64,000 nucleotides of DNA from Kordia sp. SMS9 (GTDB lineage: Bacteria > Bacteroidota > Bacteroidia > Flavobacteriales > Flavobacteriaceae), in NCBI RefSeq assembly GCF_003352465.1, contig NZ_CP031153.1, positions 3,551,001 through 3,615,000 of the forward strand, written 5' to 3'. This document shows positions 35,689 to 44,658 of this stretch, one piece after another (the stretch's first letter is position 1; every line of letters begins with the position of its first letter). The position numbers and the translations under genes were made by a program. Below the pieces are notes generated by a model. The model was not told the DNA's origin and ran no database searches. It was given only the letters and a program-made list of their open reading frames with translations.

Positions 35689-35795
35689 CCAACTGATAAT
35701 GCCATAATTCTCACTATTGCTTACAGGTTGTTGGCTTTCGCCAAAAGGATCTCACAGCAATATACGCGTGCAAAATTGGCAAGAGAAACGCATAC

Positions 35796-36926
35796 ATGAA
35801 ATTCGAATTACAAGGAAAAGATCCACAAAGCAAGGCAAGAGCAGCAACACTTACGACTGATCACGGAACGATAGAAACGCCTATTTTTATGCCTGTGGGA
35901 ACGATTGGAACGGTAAAAGGTGTCCATCAACGGGAATTGAAAGAAGATATCAATCCCGACGTTATTTTAGGAAATACGTATCACTTATACTTACGTCCAC
36001 AAACCGAAATTTTAGAAAAAGCGGGCGGATTGCACAAATTCATCAACTGGGATCGCAACATTTTGACAGATTCTGGTGGATATCAAGTCTATTCCTTATC
36101 TGCGAACAGAAAAATTAAAGAAGAAGGCGTTAAATTCAAATCACATATTGATGGTTCGTACCATTTCTTTACGCCAGAAAACGTGATGGAAATTCAGCGT
36201 ACCATTGGTGCTGATATTATCATGGCTTTTGACGAATGTACGCCATATCCGTGCGATTATCGCTATGCAAAACGTTCCATGCACATGACACATCGCTGGC
36301 TCGATCGCTGCATCGCACACTTAGAAAAAACACCGTACAAATACGATTACAGTCAAACATTTTTTCCAATAGTTCAAGGAAGTACGTACAAAGATTTGCG
36401 CAGGCAATCAGCAGAATTCATCGCTTCGTGTGAAGCCGAAGGAAATGCCATTGGCGGATTATCAGTTGGAGAACCAGCCGAAGAAATGTATGCAATGACC
36501 GATGTAGTATGTGAAATTCTTCCCGAAGACAAACCACGTTATTTAATGGGCGTTGGAACTCCGATCAACATTTTAGAAAATATTGCCTTAGGTGTCGATA
36601 TGTTCGATTGTGTCATGCCAACACGTAACGCAAGAAATGGAATGCTGTTCACGGCACACGGAAGCATCAACATCAAAAATAAAAAATGGGCAGACGATTT
36701 TTCGCCAATTGATGAAATGGGCATTACCTACGTAGATTTAGAATATTCAAAAGCGTATGTACGTCACTTATTCACGGTGAATGAATTGCTTGGAAAACAA
36801 ATTGCCACCATTCATAACTTAGGTTTCTACCTTTGGTTGGTTAGAGAAGCAAGAAAACATATATTAGCAGGAGATTTTTACGAGTGGAAAAACAAAATGG
36901 TCAAACAAATGGACAAACGTCTCTAA
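35796..36926 (+). CDS. tgt: tRNA-guanine transglycosylase, zinc-site Cys absent
   Basis: 376 residues. Exchanges the first anticodon G of Tyr, His, Asn and Asp tRNAs for preQ1 on the way to queuosine. Substrate pocket DSGGYQVYSL and nucleophile Asp in GVDMFDCVMPTRNARNG are intact. The C-terminal zinc site, CxCxxC...H in the E. coli enzyme, reads GITYVD (309-314) here, with Gly, Thr and Asp in the Cys places while the His (340, TIHN) is kept. This is a Bacteroidota-type variant as far as I recall. First gene of a tgt-lptG-EamA-accA-dnaB row. Confidence 0.95.
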   Translation: MKFELQGKDPQSKARAATLTTDHGTIETPIFMPVGTIGTVKGVHQRELKEDINPDVILGNTYHLYLRPQTEILEKAGGLHKFINWDRNILTDSGGYQVYSLSANRKIKEEGVKFKSHIDGSYHFFTPENVMEIQRTIGADIIMAFDECTPYPCDYRYAKRSMHMTHRWLDRCIAHLEKTPYKYDYSQTFFPIVQGSTYKDLRRQSAEFIASCEAEGNAIGGLSVGEPAEEMYAMTDVVCEILPEDKPRYLMGVGTPINILENIALGVDMFDCVMPTRNARNGMLFTAHGSINIKNKKWADDFSPIDEMGITYVDLEYSKAYVRHLFTVNELLGKQIATIHNLGFYLWLVREARKHILAGDFYEWKNKMVKQMDKRL

Positions 36927-36970
36927 CAGCAGGTGAAACGAATAATGAAGCTGTTTGAAAAATTTTAAAA

Positions 36971-37075
36971 CGTCATTCTGAACTTGATTCAGAATCTCAT
37001 CAAACTGATTTTCAACTGTTATGAGAAACCGAATCAAGCCTGTCTTGAGCGACAGTTGAAAGGTTCGGTTTGACG
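36971..37075. repeat. REP-like palindromes after tgt
   Basis: First a perfect ATTCTGAACTTGATTCAGAAT palindrome-like segment (36975-36995), then a longer inverted repeat AACCGAA...TTCGGTT (37027-37070) around CTGTC...GACAG. Similar palindromes occur at 41842-41907. Probably a dispersed intergenic repeat. Confidence 0.65.
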
Positions 37076-37129
37076 AAATATTGACTTTTAGACAACCACT
37101 ATAAAAGATAATTATTAAAATTAAAATTT

Positions 37130-38209
37130 GTGAAAATATTAGATTGGTACATCATTAAAAAATACCTGCTCACATTCTCTGTAATGTTGTTGCTATTCAT
37201 TCCTATCGGAATTATGGTTGATATTTCTGAAAATATTGACAAAATGCTTGCCTCGGAAGCGCCAGTAGATGAAATTGTAACGTATTATGTGAATTTTGTC
37301 CTCTACTTTGCCAATCTCTTATTTCCTATATTTCTATTCCTTTCGGTGATTTGGTTTACCTCCAAAATGGCAAATGACACGGAGATTATCGCGATATTAA
37401 GCTCAGGAGTTTCGTATTTGCGTTTCTTGCGACCGTTTTTAGTAGCGGCATCTGTGGTTGCGATTGTGGCTTTTGTCATGGGAATGTACGTAGTGCCAAA
37501 CGCCAGCAAAGGTTTCAATGAATTTCGATTTGAATACATCAAAAAAGGACGAAAAAAAGTACGTGACAATGCTGAAATCTACAAGCAAGTCACCAACAAT
37601 GATTTTGTGTATCTAAAAAGCTTTAACTTCAAAAGTAAGCGTGGAGACAATTTTACTTTAGAACATTTTGAAGACAATAAATTAATCTATAAAATACAAT
37701 CACGTACTCTAAAATACAACGAAAAAGACAGCACCTATACGTTACGTGGTTACAAAAAACGCATCATCGGCGCCATGAACGACAGCTTGATTAGCGAGCG
37801 TACATTAGATACTATTTTTCCATTTGATGTGGAAGATCTAACGCCAGTTACGTACATGGCAGAAACGCTCAACTATCAAGAATTGGATGAATTCATTGAT
37901 AAAGAACGAAAATCTGGTTCGCCCAATGTGAGCAAGCATTTATTGGTAAAATACAAACGTTGGAGTTTGCCAATTACGGCATTCATTCTCACTATAATTG
38001 CAGTTGCGGTATCTTCTATGAAACGTAGAGGAGGAATGGGTGTCAACCTCGCTTTCGGAATTGCGATTGCATTTATTTATATCTTTTTCGATAAAATATT
38101 TGGCACGATGGCAGAAAAATCTGGGTTTTCGCCAATGTTAGCCGTTTGGGTACCAAATGTGGTCTTTGGAGTGCTCGCCTTATATCTATTGTACAATGCT
38201 AGGCGATAA
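37130..38209 (+). CDS. lptG: LPS export permease LptG (YjgP/YjgQ family)
   Basis: 359 residues, GTG start at 37130. Permease subunit of the Lpt system that moves lipopolysaccharide from the inner membrane to the bridge. Three N-terminal helices (about 10-30, 55-78, 98-120), a soluble periplasmic beta domain (about 125-265), and three C-terminal helices (280-355). The layout KILDWYIIKKYL and the closing LYNARR fit LptG. No LptB/F is in the window. The EamA gene start overlaps by 14 bp. Confidence 0.93.
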   Translation: MKILDWYIIKKYLLTFSVMLLLFIPIGIMVDISENIDKMLASEAPVDEIVTYYVNFVLYFANLLFPIFLFLSVIWFTSKMANDTEIIAILSSGVSYLRFLRPFLVAASVVAIVAFVMGMYVVPNASKGFNEFRFEYIKKGRKKVRDNAEIYKQVTNNDFVYLKSFNFKSKRGDNFTLEHFEDNKLIYKIQSRTLKYNEKDSTYTLRGYKKRIIGAMNDSLISERTLDTIFPFDVEDLTPVTYMAETLNYQELDEFIDKERKSGSPNVSKHLLVKYKRWSLPITAFILTIIAVAVSSMKRRGGMGVNLAFGIAIAFIYIFFDKIFGTMAEKSGFSPMLAVWVPNVVFGVLALYLLYNARR

Positions 38210-39107
38210 ACTCAAAAACTACCTTCATTTACACCTATTAGTATTTATTGCGGGTTTTACGGCAATTCTCGGGAAACTTATTACGATCGAAGCCATTCCG
38301 CTCGTGTGGTTTCGGATGTTACTTGCAGGAATTTTGATGTTTGCGTTTATCAAAGTTTCTAAGATCAATCTCAACATATCACTAAAAACATTTTCAAAAT
38401 TTGCAGTTGCTGGAATTGTGGTGGCATTGCATTGGATTACCTTTTTTGGTGCCATTGATGTTTCAAACGTATCCATAACACTCGTTATGTTTTCCACAGG
38501 CGGATTTTTTGCGTCATTTATAGAACCCATCATCTACCGTAGAAAAATAATATGGTATGAAATTATTTTTGGAATTATTGTAATTATTGGTGTTTCCATC
38601 ATTATGAACAGTGAATTCAAATATATCAACGGAATCATTTTAGGAATCATCTCAGCATTTTTATCGGCATTATTTTCAGTATTGAACGGGAAATTTGTTG
38701 AAAAACATGACGCTTCAACCATTTCTTTTTACGAATTTATTTGTGGAGTAGCATTCATATCAATCTATTTGGCGTTTGCTGCAGATGGTTTTTCTAAAGA
38801 AAACTTCTTCATACTCAGTACAAATGATTGGCTCTATATATTCATATTGGCTTCTGTTTGTACTGCGTACGCATTTATTGCATCAACACACATAATGCGA
38901 TACATAAGCCCATACACGGTTGTGTTAACCTATAATTTAGAAATTATTTACGGAATCATTTTAGAATTCATCATATTTCCAGAAGAAGAAAAAATGGGCT
39001 CCGGATTTTACTACGGAAGCTTGCTTGTCATCGCTACAGTTTTGGCAAATGGAATTCTAAAAAATCGCAGAAAAATAAAATCCGCAAGTGGCATAGATAA
39101 TTCCTAA
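38196..39107 (+). CDS. EamA-family transporter (DMT superfamily)
   Basis: 303 residues from the ATG at 38196 (MLGDKLKNYLH), overlapping lptG by 14 bp. An in-frame ATG at 38157 would lie further into lptG and is less likely. Ten membrane helices in two EamA halves, the first with LGKLITIEAIPLVWFRMLLAG and a second starting around GIILGIISAFLSALFSVLNGKFV. Substrate unknown; family members export metabolites. Confidence 0.9.
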   Translation: MLGDKLKNYLHLHLLVFIAGFTAILGKLITIEAIPLVWFRMLLAGILMFAFIKVSKINLNISLKTFSKFAVAGIVVALHWITFFGAIDVSNVSITLVMFSTGGFFASFIEPIIYRRKIIWYEIIFGIIVIIGVSIIMNSEFKYINGIILGIISAFLSALFSVLNGKFVEKHDASTISFYEFICGVAFISIYLAFAADGFSKENFFILSTNDWLYIFILASVCTAYAFIASTHIMRYISPYTVVLTYNLEIIYGIILEFIIFPEEEKMGSGFYYGSLLVIATVLANGILKNRRKIKSASGIDNS

Positions 39108-39117
39108 ATTAAAGTTT

Positions 39118-39125
39118 TATATTTG
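39118..39125 (+). promoter_or_regulatory. -7 element of accA
   Basis: TATATTTG, full match to TAnnTTTG, 33 bp before the accA ATG. Suggests accA has its own promoter besides read-through from lptG-EamA. Confidence 0.4.
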
Positions 39126-39158
39126 TAAACTGAAACAACTAAACATACCCTCAAAAGC

Positions 39159-40112
39159 ATGGAATATTTAGATTTTGAGCTGCCTATAAAAGAACTAGAA
39201 GATCAGCTAACGAAATGTGTGGCAATTGGACATGAAAGTGATATTGATGTTACGGAAACTTGCCAGCAGATCGAGAAAAAATTGGCAGCGACTAAAAAAG
39301 ATATATACAAAAACCTAACGGCATGGCAACGTGTGCAATTATCACGTCATCCCAACAGACCGTATACTTTAGATTACATTAAAGCGTTGTGTGGCGATTC
39401 TTTCTTAGAATTACATGGCGATCGTAATGTAAGTGATGACAAAGCTATGATTGGTGGTTTGGGGAAAATTGGCGATCAATCGTATATGTTTATTGGACAA
39501 CAAAAAGGCTTCAATACGAAAACCCGTCAATACCGTAATTTCGGAATGGCAAACCCTGAAGGATACAGAAAAGCATTGCGCTTAATGAAATCGGCAGAAA
39601 AATTCGGAATTCCTGTCGTAACTTTGATTGATACTCCAGGCGCTTATCCAGGATTGGAAGCAGAAGAACGCGGACAAGGAGAAGCAATTGCCCGAAATAT
39701 TTTAGAAATGACACGTTTAAAAGTGCCAATCATAACCGTAATTATTGGTGAAGGCGCTTCTGGTGGAGCATTAGGAATAGGTGTTGGCGATAAAGTACTC
39801 ATGTTAGAAAACTCATGGTACTCTGTAATTTCTCCAGAAAACTGTTCCTCTATCTTATGGAGAAGCTGGGAACACAAAGAAAAAGCAGCAGAAGCTTTAA
39901 AATTGACGGCAACCGATGCGATGAAAATTAAAGTTATTGACGAAATCATCAATGAACCACTTGGTGGCGCGCATAACGATCGCGAAAACACCTTCACAGC
40001 AGTTCGTGATGCCATTGTTGCCAATTATGACAAATTAAAAAACTTATCACAAGAGGATTTAGTAATTTCACGCATGGAGAAGTATTCAAAAATGGGTGAA
40101 TTTAAAGGATAA
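39159..40112 (+). CDS. accA: Acetyl-CoA carboxylase carboxyltransferase subunit alpha
   Basis: 317 residues. With AccD, transfers carboxyl from biotin to acetyl-CoA to make malonyl-CoA for fatty acids. The conserved [22 protein letters not shown] and [27 protein letters not shown] (about residues 145-172), then [15 protein letters not shown], are complete. accD is not in the window. Followed by a strong terminator. Confidence 0.97.
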   Translation: MEYLDFELPIKELEDQLTKCVAIGHESDIDVTETCQQIEKKLAATKKDIYKNLTAWQRVQLSRHPNRPYTLDYIKALCGDSFLELHGDRNVSDDKAMIGGLGKIGDQSYMFIGQQKGFNTKTRQYRNFGMANPEGYRKALRLMKSAEKFGIPVVTLIDTPGAYPGLEAEERGQGEAIARNILEMTRLKVPIITVIIGEGASGGALGIGVGDKVLMLENSWYSVISPENCSSILWRSWEHKEKAAEALKLTATDAMKIKVIDEIINEPLGGAHNDRENTFTAVRDAIVANYDKLKNLSQEDLVISRMEKYSKMGEFKG

Positions 40113-40136
40113 ACCTATATTACATAGGAAGCGTTT

Positions 40137-40169
40137 AAAATCCGAAGTGAAGACTTCGGATTTTTTTTC
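40137..40169 (+). terminator. accA terminator
   Basis: AAAATCCGAAGT...ACTTCGGATTTT hairpin with a T-run, 24 bp after the stop. Confidence 0.9.
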
Positions 40170-40258
40170 CGCTTATCAACAAAAAAAAGAACTTATCAAC
40201 ATAGTTGTGAGTATAAAATAAACGCTAACACGTAAAACAATTAGTTACATTCGCAGTC

Positions 40259-41809
40259 ATGGAAAATGTAAACCCTAAGCAATCATATAAAACTGATAAA
40301 AGCAATCTAATAAGTCTCGAAAGAGGAAAATTACCTCCACAAGCCATCGATTTAGAAGAAGTGGTACTTGGCGCCATGATGATTGACAAAAAAGGTGTAG
40401 ATGAGGTGATTGACATCTTGAGTCCAGAAGCGTTTTACAAAGAAGCCAACAAATTGGTATACGAAGCCATTTTTCAATTATTTGAAAATTCAGAACCGAT
40501 TGACTTACTCACGGTTTCTTCTCAGCTCCGTAAAAATGCAAACTTAGAGATTGTCGGTGGCGATTTCTACCTGATTTCACTCACGCAAAAAGTATCGTCT
40601 TCTGCGCATATTGAATTTCACGCACGTATCATTCTGCAAAAATTCATTCAACGTAGTTTGATCAAAATCTCCAATGAAATTATTGAAGATGCATACGATG
40701 AAACGACGGACGTTTTCTCTTTATTGGACAAAGCAGAATCGCGTTTGTATGAAGTCACCCAGGGAAACATTAAAAAATCGTCGGAAACGGCGCAAAGTTT
40801 GGTCATTCAAGCCAAGAAAAAAATTGAAGAAATCTCTAACAAAGAAGGTTTAAGTGGTATTCCAACAGGATTTACACAACTAGACAAACTAACTTCTGGA
40901 TGGCAACCAAGTGATTTAATCATTGTAGCGGCGCGTCCAGGTATGGGAAAAACGGCGTTGACTTTATCCATGGCAAGAAACATTGCGGTAGATCAAAATA
41001 TTCCTGTTGCTTTCTTTTCACTGGAGATGGCTTCTGTACAGTTAATTACACGTTTAATTTCTTCAGAAACTGGCTTGTCTTCAGAAAAATTACGTACAGG
41101 AAAATTAGCAAAACACGAGTGGGAACAACTCAACGTAAAAGTAAAAGGACTTGAAAAAGCACCTTTATTCATTGATGATACGCCATCACTTTCTATTTTC
41201 GATTTACGAGCAAAAGCGCGACGTTTAGCTTCGCAACATGGCATCAAAATGATTATGATTGATTACTTGCAATTAATGACTGCAGGTGGAAGTCAAAAAG
41301 GAGGAAACCGTGAACAGGAAATTTCAACGATTTCGCGAAACCTAAAAGCCTTGGCAAAAGAATTGAATGTACCAGTAATTGCCTTATCGCAGTTATCGCG
41401 TGCGGTGGAAACACGTGGAGGAAGCAAGCGACCGTTACTTTCCGATTTACGTGAATCGGGAGCAATTGAGCAAGATGCAGATATTGTATCCTTTATTTAC
41501 CGTCCAGAATACTACAAAATTGAAGAATGGGATGATGAAGAGCGTTCGCCAACCGAAGGACAAGCGGAATTCATTGTGGCAAAACACAGAAATGGTGGTT
41601 TGGACAACATTCGATTGAAATTTATTGGACACTTAGGTAAGTTTGATAACTTAGAAACCTTTGATTCTCCATTCGAATTCCATTCAAAAATGAACGATGC
41701 AGCCAACGATGATACGTTCAGAACCGAGAATTTACCAAGTGCTGACGAAGCGTTTGGAAGTTCTATGAACGATGATTTTAATCCAGATGATAACGAAGTT
41801 CCTTTCTAA
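40259..41809 (+). CDS. dnaB: Replicative DNA helicase DnaB
   Basis: 516 residues. Ring helicase that unwinds DNA at the replication fork. The N-terminal helical domain (about 20-125) contains PPQAIDLEEVVLGAMM; the RecA-like C-terminal domain has Walker A AARPGMGKTALTLSMA (about 222-237), Walker B MIMIDYLQLMT, and LRESGAIEQDADIVSFIYRPEYY. No intein. The acidic C-terminal tail is longer than in E. coli but normal for Flavobacteria. TACATTCG at 40246 is a weak -7 element. Confidence 0.97.
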   Translation: MENVNPKQSYKTDKSNLISLERGKLPPQAIDLEEVVLGAMMIDKKGVDEVIDILSPEAFYKEANKLVYEAIFQLFENSEPIDLLTVSSQLRKNANLEIVGGDFYLISLTQKVSSSAHIEFHARIILQKFIQRSLIKISNEIIEDAYDETTDVFSLLDKAESRLYEVTQGNIKKSSETAQSLVIQAKKKIEEISNKEGLSGIPTGFTQLDKLTSGWQPSDLIIVAARPGMGKTALTLSMARNIAVDQNIPVAFFSLEMASVQLITRLISSETGLSSEKLRTGKLAKHEWEQLNVKVKGLEKAPLFIDDTPSLSIFDLRAKARRLASQHGIKMIMIDYLQLMTAGGSQKGGNREQEISTISRNLKALAKELNVPVIALSQLSRAVETRGGSKRPLLSDLRESGAIEQDADIVSFIYRPEYYKIEEWDDEERSPTEGQAEFIVAKHRNGGLDNIRLKFIGHLGKFDNLETFDSPFEFHSKMNDAANDDTFRTENLPSADEAFGSSMNDDFNPDDNEVPF

Positions 41810-41841
41810 AAGAATTCCGTATTTTTATAGCGATTTAATTT

Positions 41842-41907
41842 GTCATTCCTGCGTAGGCAGGAATCTACTTTTGAAACTCTTTGGATTCCTGCCTTCGCAG
41901 GAATGAT
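41842..41907. repeat. REP-like inverted pair between dnaB and crtY
   Basis: Two palindromes CATTCCTGCnTAGGCAGGAAT-like (41844 on) and GATTCCTGCCTTCGCAGGAAT (41884-41905) face each other over about 20 bp. Typical bacterial interspersed palindromic pair. Confidence 0.75.
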
Positions 41908-41925
41908 AAAAAATAAAAGCTTTAC

Positions 41926-43068
41926 ATGAAATATGACTACATCATTGCCGGATCAGGATGCGCAGGGTTAAGCTTGTTGTACCGAATGTTGACAGCTCCG
42001 CAATTGTGTAAAAAGCAAATTTTAGTCATAGATAAATCGCAAAAAAATAAAAACGATCGCACGTGGTGTTTTTGGGAAAAAGGTAAAGGATTATTTGAAC
42101 CGATTGTGACGCATCAATGGGAAACTTTGGAGTTTCTTTCGGATGACTTTACGCGTAAATTTGACATGCCCACATATCGTTACAAAATGATTCAAGGCAT
42201 TGATTTTTACAATCATGTGATCAATTTTGCGAAAGAATTTGAAAATGTAAGTTTTATTTCGGAAAGTATTACAACGATTCAATCTGAAAACAATCTTGCG
42301 GAAGTCATCACAGAAAAAGCAGTTTACAAAGCTGCATACGTGTTTAATTCTACGAATCTTTTTCACCCTAAAATGGACACTTCAAACTCGTTATTGCAAC
42401 ATTTTGAAGGTTGGGTAATCAAAACAAAAACACCTGTTTTCGACGCAACAGTAGGACGATTGATGGATTTTAGACTGTCACAACAACACGGCACAACCTT
42501 TATGTACGTATTGCCCACAAGTGAAACCGAAGCGTTGGTAGAATATACCTTATTCACTGAAAAAGTATTGGAAAAAGAGGAGTACAAAGCGGAATTGAAA
42601 TCGTACATTCAAAATTATCTACAAATTGAAGAGTATGAGATTCAGCATACTGAATTTGGCATCATTCCGATGTCATTAGCGAAATTTTCTAGAAACGTTC
42701 CGAACGAAAAATACATCATTAATATTGGAACTGCGGGCGGATTTACGAAAGCGAGTAGTGGTTATACGTTTCAATTCGTTCAAAAACATACCGAAAACAT
42801 CATTGAATTATTACAACACGGAAAATATCCAAATCCAGCATTGACGTTTCGCGATAAGATGTTTCAATGGTATGATCGGACGCTTTTAGAAGTCATTCTT
42901 TCTGAAAAACTACAAGGAAAAGAAATCTTTGCGACAATGTTTAAAAAACTTCCTATCGAAACGATTTTGGCATTTTTAGGCAACGAAAGTACCTTTTGGG
43001 AAGATTTAAAAATTATGGGGAGTTTGCCTATTGGACCATTTTTGACTTCTGGGATAAAGCAGTTGTGA
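41926..43068 (+). CDS. crtY: Lycopene beta-cyclase CrtY
   Basis: 380 residues. Flavoprotein that cyclises lycopene to beta-carotene. The N-terminal MKYDYIIAGSGCAGLSLLYRML is a full GxGxxGL dinucleotide fold. The family pattern continues with NRTWCFW-type KNDRTWCFWEKGKG and the later GFTKASSGYTFQFVQ near 270-285, matching CrtY/LCY. It supplies the step between CrtI (lycopene) and CrtZ (hydroxylation), but is about 23 kb from the crtI-crtB-crtZ unit. Its 3' end is the left copy of a 19-bp repeat. Confidence 0.94.
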   Translation: MKYDYIIAGSGCAGLSLLYRMLTAPQLCKKQILVIDKSQKNKNDRTWCFWEKGKGLFEPIVTHQWETLEFLSDDFTRKFDMPTYRYKMIQGIDFYNHVINFAKEFENVSFISESITTIQSENNLAEVITEKAVYKAAYVFNSTNLFHPKMDTSNSLLQHFEGWVIKTKTPVFDATVGRLMDFRLSQQHGTTFMYVLPTSETEALVEYTLFTEKVLEKEEYKAELKSYIQNYLQIEEYEIQHTEFGIIPMSLAKFSRNVPNEKYIINIGTAGGFTKASSGYTFQFVQKHTENIIELLQHGKYPNPALTFRDKMFQWYDRTLLEVILSEKLQGKEIFATMFKKLPIETILAFLGNESTFWEDLKIMGSLPIGPFLTSGIKQL

Positions 43069-43075
43069 ATGTAGT
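43057..43075. repeat. 19-bp direct repeat, left copy (in crtY end)
   Basis: AAGCAGTTGTGAATGTAGT, covering the last codons and stop of crtY. Perfect copy at 44026-44044, 969 bp away. Confidence 0.9.
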
Positions 43076-43147
43076 TTTTTTGTAGTAAAAAAATTATATA
43101 TTGCATTTTATTACTATATTTAATGTAGTAAAATAAATACAGTTTCA

Positions 43148-43951
43148 ATGAAGCCAACTTTAACATTATATCAGAAAATTCAATTTTTTTTTGATAAAGC
43201 TAAAATCCCAACTGCTTATGTTCTTTTTCTTTACATAACAATTATACAGTATATTCCTAAAGACTTAATATCAAAAGAGTTTAAAGAGATTAGTTTATTG
43301 CCAGCCGCAATAACTCTTGGTATTATTGTATTAAGAATTTTCTTTGATATTTATAAAAAAGTTAATCAACCTCAGCGAAATTTACCTTTTTTTGAATCTT
43401 GGAATGCTTTGGTTGAATCTAAAGAGTTTTCATCATCTTTTGAAAAACGTATTTTTGATGATAAAGTAATTAATTTAAAAGTTATAGGTGTCTCTTTACG
43501 ATTCTATTGGCCGTTCATAAAAAAGATTATAGAGAAATTTTTGCAAGAGGATAAGAAATTTGAATTCAATTTAACGCTAGCTATTCTAGATCCTGATTTT
43601 TATGAAGAAGCAGTTTTTGTTGATCAGAACTTTAGAGATAAATTCTTTATGCAGGTTAAAGCTACTATTCAAGATATTGAGTTCTTCAAAAAAGCATATT
43701 CAGGAGCAAAGAATTGTAAATGTAATATTGAACTTATTAGATATAAATTTTTAACACCATTTTACGGAGTTTCTTTTGATGATAAATTTTTATTTTTGGG
43801 AAATACTCACTGGAGGGATAGTATTTTTAAAAGTGCAGGTAATAGCTATAATATGTATGTTGAAGATGATGAGTTTAGTGGTTCTGAAAAAATAAAAATG
43901 TTTAATTCATGGTTTGATTATATTAGATCGAACCAATTACTAATAGAATAA
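43148..43951 (+). CDS. Hypothetical membrane-anchored protein, possible PLD-like domain
   Basis: 267 residues, not recognised. Two N-terminal membrane helices (about 18-38, 54-70) precede an alpha/beta domain (110-262). Inside it VIGVSLRFYWPFIKKII, FNLTLAILDPDFYEEAVF and LTPFYGVSFDDKFLFLGNTHWRDS have the alternating pattern of phospholipase D-like or effector domains, but no HKD motif is present. The gene looks richer in AT than its neighbours and lies between two perfect 19-bp direct repeats, so it was probably inserted. A defence-effector role is speculation. Confidence 0.6.
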   Translation: MKPTLTLYQKIQFFFDKAKIPTAYVLFLYITIIQYIPKDLISKEFKEISLLPAAITLGIIVLRIFFDIYKKVNQPQRNLPFFESWNALVESKEFSSSFEKRIFDDKVINLKVIGVSLRFYWPFIKKIIEKFLQEDKKFEFNLTLAILDPDFYEEAVFVDQNFRDKFFMQVKATIQDIEFFKKAYSGAKNCKCNIELIRYKFLTPFYGVSFDDKFLFLGNTHWRDSIFKSAGNSYNMYVEDDEFSGSEKIKMFNSWFDYIRSNQLLIE

Positions 43952-44025
43952 AAAATATTTCTTTGCAAGAAGTGCTAACCTCAGTAAAAAATATACTCAC
44001 CAATATATTTTTCACTCTAAGAATG

Positions 44026-44044
44026 AAGCAGTTGTGAATGTAGT
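44026..44044. repeat. 19-bp direct repeat, right copy
   Basis: Same 19 bases as 43057-43075 (the crtY end). No terminal inverted repeats of a known insertion element are seen inside either copy. Confidence 0.9.
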
Positions 44045-44132
44045 GTAATATGACTACTTTTAAACAGCTCTATTTTTTAATGAATACTTATAGTATCACT
44101 CCATAAAACACTGCAAGCAATACACATTATTT

Positions 44133-44639
44133 ATGAACTATTATTTCGATGATGAAGAAGTTGGACCTGCAAGAAAAACATCGCATCCAAACTTTGTAAA
44201 AGCAATGACGGCAGATTTTTATTATGATTGTACAGAGGAATATTCACCTTTTGGAAATGATGACGGTGCTGATATGTTATGTTATCTTCAAGATTGGTAT
44301 CGCGCAAAAAAGCTTTTTCGAAATATTGTAAAGTGGTTATTTAATGAAATTGACGAAATGGGATTTAAATACCAAAGTAAACAATGTTCGCAAATACTAG
44401 ATTTGGAAACATTGAGAAAAATTCAGGAAGAAGATGAATATATGTTGCTTTGTATGGACAATTCGATTATTGCTGCTGGATTTGGACAAATAAAAATCAC
44501 AGGAAAAATTGATGCCAAATTAAAAGCGCTTACGTTCACAGCTATTGAAAGGCAATTGGTATTGGATGAAGGATATGATGAAGATTATCCAAATCGACTT
44601 AAAAAAATGAAGGAGGATTTAATGAAATTTGAATACTAG
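44133..44639 (+). CDS. Hypothetical acidic protein
   Basis: 168 residues, unknown family. Acidic N-terminus MNYYFDDEEVGPARKTSHPNF, then MTADFYYDCTEEYSPFGNDDG, which looks conserved in character (many Asp/Tyr), and a helical C-terminus. No signal, membrane segment or known catalytic motif. The next gene follows after 19 bp and is probably co-transcribed. Confidence 0.6.
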   Translation: MNYYFDDEEVGPARKTSHPNFVKAMTADFYYDCTEEYSPFGNDDGADMLCYLQDWYRAKKLFRNIVKWLFNEIDEMGFKYQSKQCSQILDLETLRKIQEEDEYMLLCMDNSIIAAGFGQIKITGKIDAKLKALTFTAIERQLVLDEGYDEDYPNRLKKMKEDLMKFEY

Positions 44640-44658
44640 AAGAATATAAGTTTGTTTT

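Noticed and set aside
35689..35795. preQ1 riboswitch before tgt
   Set aside because: No conserved preQ1-I or preQ1-II sequence motif could be matched; only a simple hairpin is seen.
38157..38195. Earlier start for the EamA gene
   Set aside because: Lies well inside lptG and adds no family-like sequence; the ATG at 38196 gives the normal N-terminus.
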